From: an uncultured Chlorobiaceae bacterium | GTDB lineage: Bacteria > Bacteroidota > Chlorobiia > Chlorobiales > Chlorobiaceae | Direction of reading: 5' to 3' | NCBI GenBank assembly: GCA_903871235.1 | Contig: CAIQGA010000081.1 | Location: 1-64,000, forward strand | Length of the DNA stretch: 64,000 nt | Position numbers and translations under genes: made by a program | The notes under the pieces: model-generated | Database searches by the model: none | Seen by the model: the letters and a program-made list of their open reading frames with translations, nothing else | What the model was told of the DNA's origin: nothing | Part shown: in pieces, positions 9,429 through 17,700 of the stretch | How the letters are laid out: every line of letters starts with the position of its first letter | How positions within the stretch are numbered: the stretch's first letter is position 1

Positions 9429-10700
9429 ATGACACTGAACATAGCAAACCACCCCTGTTTCAACGATGCGTCGCGACATAAATTCGGGCGTATTCACCTC
9501 CCTGTTGCGCCAAAATGCAATATCCAGTGCAACTATTGCAGTCGTAAATTTGACTGCATGAACGAGAACCGCCCTGGCGTTACGAGCAAGGTACTCTCGC
9601 CACAGCAGGCACTCTACTATCTGGATCAGGCCATGGTGCTCTCTCCAAACATTGCCGTTGTGGGTATTGCCGGCCCCGGGGATCCCTTTGCCAACCCGGA
9701 TGAAACGATGGAGACGCTGAGGCTGGTGCGTGAAAAATATCCCGAGATGCTGCTCTGCGTGGCAACCAACGGGCTCGACCTGCTGCCCTGGATTGACGAG
9801 CTTGCCCGACTGCAGGTGAGCCATGTCACCATCACCATCAACGCCATTGATCCGGAAGTAGGCGCGGAGGTCTACGCATGGGTCCGCTATAAAAAGAAGA
9901 TGTACCGTGACATTGATGCCGCCAGACTCCTGATCAAGAACCAGCTTGAGTCACTCAAAAAGCTCAAGGAGGCTGGTGTCACCGCCAAAGTGAACTCGAT
10001 AATCATTCCGGGCATCAACGATACGCACGTCATTGCGGTCGCCTCAAAAGTTGCGGAACTGGGAGCCGACATTCTGAACTGTCTCCCCTACTACAACACC
10101 AAGGAGACTCTCTTCGAAAACATAGCGGAGCCCTCAGTTGATATGGTGACCGAAATACAGAGGGCGACAAGCGAATTTTTGCCGCAGATGAAACATTGCG
10201 CCCGCTGCCGCGCCGATGCAGTCGGTATTATCGGTGAAATCAACACCGAAGAGATGATGCAGAAGCTTGCCGAAGCGGCCGCAATGCCCAAAAATCCTGC
10301 TGAGTCGAGACCCTATATAGCCGTCAGCAGTATAGAGGGGGTGCTTATCAACCAGCACCTTGGAGAGGCTGACCGATTTCTGGTGTACGGCTTGAGCGCT
10401 TCAGGCGAATGCGTGCTGATTGATTCAAGAACAGCACCTCCCGCTGGTGGAGGCCGGGAGCGGTGGGAAGCACTGGCCGATACCCTGAATGATTGTCGGG
10501 CACTGCTTGTCAACGGAGCAGGCGACTCCCCGAAAAAAGTGATGACGGCCAAAGGAATTGACGTTATGGTGCTTGAGGGGGTCATTGAAGAGGCTCTCTA
10601 CGGGGTTTTTAACGGCCAGGATCTGAAACATCTGATGAAAAGCAGCCAGATCCACGCCTGCGGATCGAGTTGCAGCGGCACCGGGGGTGGATGCGGGTAA
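9429..10700 (+). CDS. nifB: FeMo-cofactor biosynthesis radical SAM protein NifB with NifX-type C-terminal domain
   Basis: NifB fuses [4Fe-4S] clusters and inserts the central carbide to make NifB-co, the precursor of FeMo-co. The radical-SAM motif is Cys30-x3-Cys34-x2-Cys37 (KCNIQCNYC), with the downstream block GIAGPGDPFANP. After about residue 295 a dinitrogenase iron-molybdenum cofactor-binding (NifX/NafY-like) domain follows; it starts near PYIAVSSIEGVLINQHLGE. The extreme C-terminus is a Cys/Gly tail (ACGSSCSGTGGGCG). AAGGGAGG stands 6 bases before the ATG. The fused form is the common bacterial one. Confidence 0.96.
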   Translation: MTLNIANHPCFNDASRHKFGRIHLPVAPKCNIQCNYCSRKFDCMNENRPGVTSKVLSPQQALYYLDQAMVLSPNIAVVGIAGPGDPFANPDETMETLRLVREKYPEMLLCVATNGLDLLPWIDELARLQVSHVTITINAIDPEVGAEVYAWVRYKKKMYRDIDAARLLIKNQLESLKKLKEAGVTAKVNSIIIPGINDTHVIAVASKVAELGADILNCLPYYNTKETLFENIAEPSVDMVTEIQRATSEFLPQMKHCARCRADAVGIIGEINTEEMMQKLAEAAAMPKNPAESRPYIAVSSIEGVLINQHLGEADRFLVYGLSASGECVLIDSRTAPPAGGGRERWEALADTLNDCRALLVNGAGDSPKKVMTAKGIDVMVLEGVIEEALYGVFNGQDLKHLMKSSQIHACGSSCSGTGGGCG

Positions 10701-10704
10701 GCTG

Positions 10705-10806
10705 ACCAAGTAACCAAGTAACCAAGTAATCAGTAATCAGTAATCAGTTATCAGTTATCAGTGCTGACTACTGACAACTGACAACTGACTACTGACTACT
10801 GACAAC
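10705..10806. repeat. Short tandem repeats between nifB and the ferredoxin gene
   Basis: Three copies of ACCAAGTA are followed by ATCAGTA twice and ATCAGTT twice. Then come five heptamers of GACTACT/GACAACT type from 10766. The second half is roughly the inverted complement of the first (TCAGTTATCAG against CTGACAACTGA), so the transcript could fold into a long imperfect hairpin. There is no U-run, so a simple terminator is unlikely. Confidence 0.85.
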
Positions 10807-10825
10807 ACCTAACCAAAATCGAATC

Positions 10826-11134
10826 ATGGACAAACCTAAACATCACATTCTTGTTTGCGCAAGTTTTCGGGCGCAGGGAACACCACAGGGAATCTGTCAT
10901 AAAAAGGAGTCACTCAGTCTGATTCCCTACATCGAGAGCGAGCTTTCCGATCGGGGCATGAGTGATGTCACCGTCTCGGCAACAGGGTGCCTCAATCTCT
11001 GCGAGAAAGGGCCGGTTTTGGTCATCTATCCCGAAAACTTCTGGTACGGCGAAATCGACAGTGAAGACAAAATCGACGAAATTCTTGATGCTCTTGAAGA
11101 GGGCGAAGCGTGCGAAGAGCACTTGATAAACTGA
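10826..11134 (+). CDS. Thioredoxin-like [2Fe-2S] ferredoxin of the nif operon
   Basis: This is a 102-residue Shethna-type [2Fe-2S] ferredoxin, related to Clostridium pasteurianum 2Fe-2S Fd and the nif-linked Azotobacter protein. The four cluster cysteines are Cys11, Cys24, Cys55 and Cys59 (CASFRAQGTPQGIC and TGCLNLCEKGP). The closing part YPENFWYGEI with an acidic C-terminus is typical. It is the last gene before the operon terminator. Such proteins interact with the MoFe protein or serve in cofactor assembly, and this role is inferred. There is no clear ribosome site upstream of the ATG, where the tandem repeat tract ends. Confidence 0.93.
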   Translation: MDKPKHHILVCASFRAQGTPQGICHKKESLSLIPYIESELSDRGMSDVTVSATGCLNLCEKGPVLVIYPENFWYGEIDSEDKIDEILDALEEGEACEEHLIN

Positions 11135-11143
11135 GCAAACCTG

Positions 11144-11172
11144 CCCGGCGTTTTTCAGACGCCGGGTTTTTT
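11144..11172 (+). terminator. Rho-independent terminator of the nif operon
   Basis: An 8-bp GC-rich stem (CCCGGCGT with ACGCCGGG) closes a 7-base loop and is followed by six T residues. It lies 10 bases after the ferredoxin stop codon and marks the 3' end of the roughly 9.8 kb nif transcript. Confidence 0.93.
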
Positions 11173-11213
11173 ATTCAAATGGAGATCTGCCAGCGCCCCG
11201 CCGACAGGCACAA

Positions 11214-11438
11214 CTACGGGTCCCCGGTTGTTGATTCAGGATGGGAAACGGAAGAATCGGGCGACTTTCTGACCTGCCTGGATTTAGGCTTTGGATCGGA
11301 GGCAAGAATCAACAATGCTCCTATGGGTGGAGTTAAAAAAAAAGAGCAAAAAAAATACCCCCAAAAACCAAATTTTCTGTTTACGCCAACGAAAGCTATC
11401 AGAAGACAGAGAGCCATGTACAACAGGGTAATAGTCAT
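11214..11438 (-). CDS. Small two-helix membrane protein
   Basis: This is a 74-residue protein with two hydrophobic segments (about residues 2-18 and 25-46) joined by the charged turn VNRKFGFWGYFF, followed by LTPPIGALL and a basic hydrophilic tail. Short proteins with a GFWGYFF-type turn and xLTPxIGxL second helix recur in Bacteroidetes/Chlorobi; no function is known. The start at 11438 (MTITLLY) has AAGGA about 7 bases upstream, better than the ATG at 11480. It is downstream of the DUF697 gene on the same strand, separated by 250 bases without an evident gene. Confidence 0.62.
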   Translation of the reverse strand: MTITLLYMALCLLIAFVGVNRKFGFWGYFFCSFFLTPPIGALLILASDPKPKSRQVRKSPDSSVSHPESTTGDP

Positions 11439-11688
11439 AAGACATTCCTTCACTCTTAAATTCACTGCACCTGAAACCAACCCTCCCCCATGCCGAAATC
11501 CCGACGCGAGAACCGACCCATGAACGCAACGCCCTGAGCGCTCTCAGACAAATCCTCCCATACCGACACCATGATGCAATAACCGCTAACTGACACCTGT
11601 GACTCCATGAAAAGAAAAACTGGAATAACGCAAAAAACGTCGAATCTTTCTGCGCTCCTTTGAAGTCACCACAGGCAATCCGCACTCA

Positions 11689-12225
11689 TCAGTTTACTGT
11701 GTTTGCACCGTCATCTTTTTTCAAATCAGCAGCGACCTTTTTTCCCTTGTGAAACTGCTCAGCGAAATAGGATTTTACCTTTGACGGATCAAGGTCAAGA
11801 AATGTACCTCCCGATTCAAAATGCTGTACAAACACCTTGTGTACGGCATAGGTTGATGCCCCTGAAATAACCGGCATGGTTATTGCCCCTGTAGTCTGGC
11901 CAATCAAGGGAATACATTTTATCAAACTCGACAGAGTGCCTCCCAAAGCCACGGGAAGAAAACCCCCCAGCAACGTCGTAATAACAGATTTGCCAACATC
12001 ACGCCTGAATGGAACGCCATACTCCGCCGAAACTGTCCTGATCATATCAAGCTGAATGCCAATTAGTGCTACAAAATCAATAAGGGGTAAAGGAAAAAGC
12101 CCAACCCCCATAGCTGCAAGAATGTGGTTTCTTGCATGTCTTTCAACGCGCTGGTCGCGATCAAGTGTATCGTTGACACTTTCGCCGACCACTTCAACAG
12201 TGGTATTTGCTGTTTCGTTTTCCAT
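11689..12225 (-). CDS. DUF697-family membrane protein
   Basis: This is a 178-residue protein whose central part matches the DUF697 pattern. A first hydrophobic segment contains GVGLFPLPLIDFVALIGIQL, continuing DMIRTVSAEYGVPF, followed by a glycine-rich second hydrophobic region (LLGGFLPVALGG) and PLIGQTTGAI. DUF697 domains are found alone or fused to GTPases and act at the membrane; the biochemical role is unknown. The C-terminus (FLDLDPSKVKSYFAEQFHKGKK) is hydrophilic and presumably cytoplasmic. CGGAGA precedes the ATG. It shares the strand with the binding-protein and SPFH genes upstream, with a 116-base gap that could hold its own promoter. Confidence 0.85.
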   Translation of the reverse strand: MENETANTTVEVVGESVNDTLDRDQRVERHARNHILAAMGVGLFPLPLIDFVALIGIQLDMIRTVSAEYGVPFRRDVGKSVITTLLGGFLPVALGGTLSSLIKCIPLIGQTTGAITMPVISGASTYAVHKVFVQHFESGGTFLDLDPSKVKSYFAEQFHKGKKVAADLKKDDGANTVN

Positions 12226-12341
12226 AATTGTGATCTCCGTTCATAAATGGCTGAAAAATTAACAATTTCACCAACTACTTATACTCAAAATATACAATAT
12301 AAATAATATGCAAGAAAGCCGCACAAGCAACAAAAAAAATC

Positions 12342-13490
12342 CTATTGAATCAGTACTGGCCTTCCATGCCGAATTACATAGAGAAACAGGGGTTTATCTT
12401 CAAGATTGCCTGCGCGATCAAACTTGTATCTGCCGTTGGCACCATTAAACGCATCTGAATAGCGGATAGCATAAGAGAGATCAAGAGGGTTACGCGACCC
12501 TGTGGACTTGATTGCTCTTGCAAGAATGTAAAGTGCATCGTAGCTTTGCGCTGCCCATGTATCGGGATACCTGCCGTAGCGGGCAAAAAATTTATTTACG
12601 AACAACTGATTTTCAGGGCTCAATGAAAGGGAATTGTAAAGTTGAAAAAACATGGCGCCCTCATAGGCCGAACCTGCATGGGCACGCATTTGCGGAGTAT
12701 TTGCGAAGGCGCCGAATATGGGAGTTTTTAATCCTACCTTGCGTGCCTGTCGTAAAAAATCCCCGGCAACCGGTTCAAGTCCACTGAAAAAAATCAGATC
12801 AGCATCAACCATTTTCAGTTCATTGACCAGCAAACGGAAATCAAAATTTTTACGGGAGTAAGAGGATTGATAGACCGCACTGATATTGTATTGATCAAGA
12901 CCCACTTGATACTGATAGGCCAGATCCTCCCCATAGGCATCCTCCTCCCAGATCACAACGATTTTTCGAAAACCGCGCTCTGCCGTTATTTTGGCAAGTC
13001 TCATCGCAATCCGGTCACTTGACAGAACGGTGCGATTGATATAGTTGAAGCCATGAGAAGTCATATCAGTATTATTTGCCCCAATCAAAAGATGCAGCAA
13101 GCGACTTGACTCAAAAATCGAGGAAGCCTGAATGGCCGGACCGTCATCATAGTACCCGATGACCGCACTCATCTCCGCCGTATCGGCGAACTCCTTCGCT
13201 ATACGCTTCTGCCTGTTGGCGTCAAAGCCGTCATCCCGCTTAATCAGGCGAAGCGTATATCCATCGGCGAGATTATTGGAATTGATCTCATCCAGAGCCA
13301 ATTGAAGACCATCGTTCATGCCATCCTGATTGACCGAAAATGGCCAGCAGATCCCAACCACAACCTCTTTCGACGGTTTACTCAAGACGGCAAACCTGCT
13401 TACGGCTTTGTCTTCGTAAGAAAAAAACTGTGGCAGCATGGCAAAAGCCAGCAAAAGCGCTGCCGCCACAAAAAAAATATTTTTCTTCAT
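12342..13490 (-). CDS. Periplasmic amino-acid-type ABC substrate-binding protein (LivJ-like), orphan
   Basis: This is a 382-residue protein with an N-terminal signal or anchor segment (residues 3-25). A type I periplasmic-binding fold of the branched-chain amino acid family follows: VGICWPFSVNQDGMNDGLQLALDEIN, then VIGYYDDGPAIQASSIFE, then KIVVIWEEDAYGEDLA, then WAAQSYDALYILARAI. No permease or ATPase genes accompany it, so it may act as a sensor or adaptor rather than in transport. It begins 3 bases after the stop codon of the SPFH gene and so is almost certainly co-transcribed with it. AAGGA lies upstream. The ligand cannot be read from the sequence. Confidence 0.85.
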   Translation of the reverse strand: MKKNIFFVAAALLLAFAMLPQFFSYEDKAVSRFAVLSKPSKEVVVGICWPFSVNQDGMNDGLQLALDEINSNNLADGYTLRLIKRDDGFDANRQKRIAKEFADTAEMSAVIGYYDDGPAIQASSIFESSRLLHLLIGANNTDMTSHGFNYINRTVLSSDRIAMRLAKITAERGFRKIVVIWEEDAYGEDLAYQYQVGLDQYNISAVYQSSYSRKNFDFRLLVNELKMVDADLIFFSGLEPVAGDFLRQARKVGLKTPIFGAFANTPQMRAHAGSAYEGAMFFQLYNSLSLSPENQLFVNKFFARYGRYPDTWAAQSYDALYILARAIKSTGSRNPLDLSYAIRYSDAFNGANGRYKFDRAGNLEDKPLFLYVIRHGRPVLIQ

Positions 13491-13493
13491 CTT

Positions 13494-14360
13494 TCAATCC
13501 TTGCCTAAAATAATCGGCAGACCAGATTGGCCGGAACCTATCACTACAACTTTGGCATTTGATGATCTGGCCAACTCTTTGGTCGCCCCAATGCCTTCCC
13601 ATTTAAGAACCGAAGCGGTCAAGCTCTTGTTTATCGTATCGTTATAGGTGCGAATCCCCTCAGATTCAATCTGCATACGTTCTGCCTCTTTTCTGGCAAT
13701 CGAAAGACGGTAAACATATTCGCCTTCACGCTGCTGCTGAACCATTTTCTCTTCAATTGCAAGAGAAATTCTGGCTGGAAGAGTGATGGATTCAATCGGG
13801 ACATCATCAATTTTTATAAAACGTGCCGCAAGATGAAGCCTCGATTGCTCATTGAACAGCAACTGAATCGCCTTCTGTGAAGTGTAAATTTCCTCTGGCT
13901 TGTACTGACCGAAAAGGGTACGAATGACAGAGCGCACATCGGGGCGAATCGCCACATTGACAAAATCGGGCCCGACGAATTGATGGAGCATGGGAAGTGT
14001 CGAAGTGTCGAGGTAATAACGCACGGTGTACTTTACCTTAACAGTGAGTCCATCAAAAGTCAAAACATCAATCGAATCTCTGAACTGCTGTTTACGGACA
14101 TTGTAGATATACATCTTGTTAAAGGGCAAAATCACATGTATCCCCTCAGGGTATACCGTATCAATCACCGTACCTGCGCCAAAACGACGCCATAAAACGC
14201 CACGCTCACCGGAGTGAATCGAGATTATAGTACGGTCAAAAAAGAAAAGCAAAACAAGAAGAAGCAGCAATACCATCGAGATAAGTGGAATGGCATTGTG
14301 CCTGATGAACGATTTAGTAAAGACAGAGAGAGTTGCAAGCCATTGACGAAAAAATTTCAT
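13494..14360 (-). CDS. SPFH/band-7 (prohibitin-like) membrane protein
   Basis: This is a 288-residue protein with one N-terminal transmembrane helix (about residues 24-47). A band-7 domain follows, beginning ISIHSGERGVLWRRFGAGT and continuing VYPEGIHVILPFNKMYIYNVRKQQ. The coiled-coil-prone part AIEEKMVQQQREGEYVYRLSIARKEAERMQIESEG is typical of prohibitins and HflK/HflC. Such proteins form ring assemblies in membranes and modulate proteases or microdomains. It is the first gene of a minus-strand group that includes the orphan binding protein, and it is divergent from the NRPS cluster. GAGGA lies 9 bases before the start. The specific role is unknown. Confidence 0.9.
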   Translation of the reverse strand: MKFFRQWLATLSVFTKSFIRHNAIPLISMVLLLLLVLLFFFDRTIISIHSGERGVLWRRFGAGTVIDTVYPEGIHVILPFNKMYIYNVRKQQFRDSIDVLTFDGLTVKVKYTVRYYLDTSTLPMLHQFVGPDFVNVAIRPDVRSVIRTLFGQYKPEEIYTSQKAIQLLFNEQSRLHLAARFIKIDDVPIESITLPARISLAIEEKMVQQQREGEYVYRLSIARKEAERMQIESEGIRTYNDTINKSLTASVLKWEGIGATKELARSSNAKVVVIGSGQSGLPIILGKD

Positions 14361-14726
14361 GACAGGAGTTCCTCATATTTCAGGTAGCCAAATACCACTT
14401 CCACAAAAAATACCAGAGGTAGAACGCGCAGGCCAACAGACCCTGGCAGATGAATTACCCCCCGACCCAACACCGCATCACATCGTCCCAAGGAACCCAT
14501 CACCCATTATAAAAAAAAATACCATCAATTAAAACTTTCCTATTTCTGCCATAATACAGCTATATTGTGCCAACCTTAATATTGGCGTAGTTGCTTGCAA
14601 CATGAGTCAAGGGCCCGGGCTGATAAAGTTCGTTTTCTTGATCGGGTATCGACTGAGAATGGTTATCACCGCCTGGGTTAACAGAGTGATTTATTTCCTG
14701 ATAACAATGGCTGTGCTTGATTGGAT
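14361..14726. other. Divergent intergenic region between the SPFH group and the NRPS cluster
   Basis: These 366 bases must hold promoters for both directions. I see an AT-rich tract around 14500-14570 but no convincing promoter hexamer pair, operator palindrome or RNA gene. A 66-codon open frame (14602-14802) overlaps the start of NRPS1 and has no supporting feature. Confidence 0.5.
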
Positions 14727-17700
14727 ATGTATTATAACCGCAGAATACACAACTATTTCAAAACATTGGCACTCAGGCAACCCTCGTTGCCTGCACTTAT
14801 AACCGATCACGGTTGTATAACCTATGCCGAACTTGATGCGGCAGCCGAAAGAGCAGCCAGGGAACTGTGCAACCGTGGCGTTGAAGCCGGGGAAGCAATT
14901 GGAGTCCTCACTGTGCGATCGGCTGGACTGCCTGCAGCCTTTCTGGCAATACTCAAGGCGGGTGGAGTCTATGTTCCAATGGTTGCTGACCAGCCTGCCG
15001 CACGACTGGCAAACATTGCTCAGCAGGCCGGTATACGGCGATTACTTGTCCTCGATGGAATAGAGCCTCCCTCTTCACTTCTTGACGCCATAACAGGCAA
15101 TGGCTCAAACTCGAAGTCAGATGCAATCATCCGGCCCGAGACATTGTTTACTGATGCAGAGGAAATCGTTCCTCTCCCGGAACAGGATTCTCCAGCAAAT
15201 AATCTTGCGGCCATTCTTTTTACTTCGGGCTCTACCGGAGTACCAAAAGGGGTGATGATCAAGCATGATTCCTGTGTCAATATGGCGCTCGGTCACATAA
15301 CCGCTCATAAAATATTGAGTAAGGATCGCATTTTGCTTTCGACCTCACCAGGATTTATCCTTGGTTTTCGAGAACTGTGCCTTCCCTTGATGTCTGGCGC
15401 AGCCTATGTGCCTGTAACGCGCTCAACAATCGACAATCCGGAAGAACTGCTCGCAATAATGAGTCGGCACCTCGTTTCGATTGCAATGTTTACGCCTTCT
15501 TATCTGCACCTGCTGAAAAAAAACGTCCCTGAGGGACTGCGCTGCATCATCACTGCCGGTGAGCGCCCGAATGCTGATGATGCACGATATTATGCCCGAT
15601 TCACAGACTATTGGAATATCCACGGAGCAACAGAGGTGTGCGGCGCCGTTTGCATGCATCATGTCGATCCCGCAGAGGAGGGACAGATTCCAAGTGGCCG
15701 GCCATTTGCGAATACTGCGGTATATCTGCTCGACGAATGTGGCAATGAAGTTCCGAATGGGGAGGTTGGCGAACTTCATGTTGTTGGCATCGGCGTTTCG
15801 CCAGGATATCTCCAACAACCTCAACTGAATGAGGAGTTTTTTGTTGAAACGCGCTTTGGTCGTGCTTTCCGCTCACACGACCTCGCCCGCTGGAACAGAA
15901 ACGGGGAGCTTGAGGCGCTTGGCAGGGCAGACAATGTGGTGAAAATTTCCGGACAATCAGTCTCACTCGGCGAAATTGAACTGGCGCTGCAACGCCACCC
16001 CGGTGTGATACTGGCATCAGTCTTTATCGTCAAGGGTCGGCTTGCAGCCTGTATAGAGTGTTTTGATCACCATCATAATAAAGGGGTTAATTGGCGCGAG
16101 TTTCTTCAACTGACGCTCCCCTCCTACATGATTCCTGCCCAGGTGGCACTCTTGCCAAAAATACCAATTAACTCCGCCGGAAAAATCGACCAAAAGGCTC
16201 TGCTTGCTATTGCAGATTCTATCTTCAGCGAAGAGTTTGAACTTAAAGGAGGCACCCCGCCTCAAAGCGAAATCGAAGTATTGGTAGCCAAAATATGGGA
16301 AGAACTCCTTGATATACGACCGATCATGCGGGAAAGCAATTTCTTTGCGGCAGGCGGCACAAGCCTTTTGGCCATTGCTGTAAGCCAGCGTTTGCGGTTG
16401 TCAGGCCACAACATCCCGGTTCAGATGATTTTGACATCACTGACGGTGGAAACTCTGGCCGCACAAATTGTCCTGCTGGAAGAAACCTGCTCCGGCAGGA
16501 ACAACAACACTCCTGTCGAAAATATTGCTACCACCGATCAAAAAGATTTTTGGATCGCTCCAGAAATCGGAATGTCACCGGCCGCCTCCCATATTGTGCG
16601 GATTCTGAAGGTCAAGGGGCGTATACCTCTACCGGTTGTATGGCAATCAGCATGGTCGCGCCTTATAGATCGGCATACTGCCCTTCGCACAGCATTTTAT
16701 TCGGACGAAAAGAGTGTTCTTCGCTGGCATACCGTTGAATCCAGAGAACTTTCCCTGCAAAATTCTTTCTCCCTCGACCACTCTTCATCGATTGAGGAGG
16801 CCCGAAAAATTGTGACAGTTCAAGCAAATAGTCCGTTTCTGCTCACCTTGCCCCCTCTTGCCAGAGCAGGCCTGATCAACATTGAGCCTGGGCATGAAAC
16901 TCTCTTCTGGTTTGTCCTTCACCACGCCGTAGTGGATGGAACATCAGCCAGGGTGATACAGGAAGAGTTGCTTGATCTTCTTGCCAACCGACCGTTGCCA
17001 ACCGCGCCGGATGGAATCGCCATGGCAAGTTATGCCGAACAGCACTACCTGGCTTCAGAACGCTTTGAGCTCGACCGCAAATTCTGGAAAGAGAGACTCG
17101 AAACCCTTGTGAACCGAGGAAAGAGGGCTTTCGATGAATATGTAAAGCAGCCTCACCGCCAAAGGCCACCCGTTCCCACCGGAAAAGGGGCAAAACCGCT
17201 TGCCGAACAGCTTGATGGCGTAACGGTTGAGAGACTGGGACGCCTGGCAAAAGCAAAGGGAGTCAGCATCCATGCACTTTTACTCACCCTTCTTGCCATC
17301 GAAATCAGACGGCGCAGTGAAGTGGGTGATCTTATGGTTGGCAGTGGAATATCTATCCGTCCGGCAGGAGGCGAAACCGCAATCGGACACTTCGTCAATC
17401 TTCTTCCCGTAATTCTCATGCAGGAGGGCCAGAGCACCCTCACGACACTGCTTCAAAGAACCCAGTCAGCACTCACGGAGAGTGTCGAACACGGAGCATA
17501 TCCTTCAGCTCTTCTCTATCGGGAGTTCCGGCAAAGCTATCCGGAACTTCGCCCGCATTCACGTGCTTCGCTTTTTGATATCGCCCTGACGGCCATTCCG
17601 CCCCGGACGTGCATTGATCATCAGGCAGGTCTTACCCTTGAACCATCAGCACTGCCCGGAGAACTCCAGCATCCGGCTGCAGGTCTCGACCTTTCCTTCA

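Noticed and set aside
14582..14600. Second sigma-54 promoter before NRPS1 (TTGGCGTAGTTGCTTGCA)
   Set aside because: The GG-to-GC spacing is 7 or 11 bases, not the required 10.
14602..14802. 66-codon open frame overlapping the NRPS1 start
   Set aside because: No ribosome site or family resemblance; its 3' half lies in another frame of the NRPS1 A domain.
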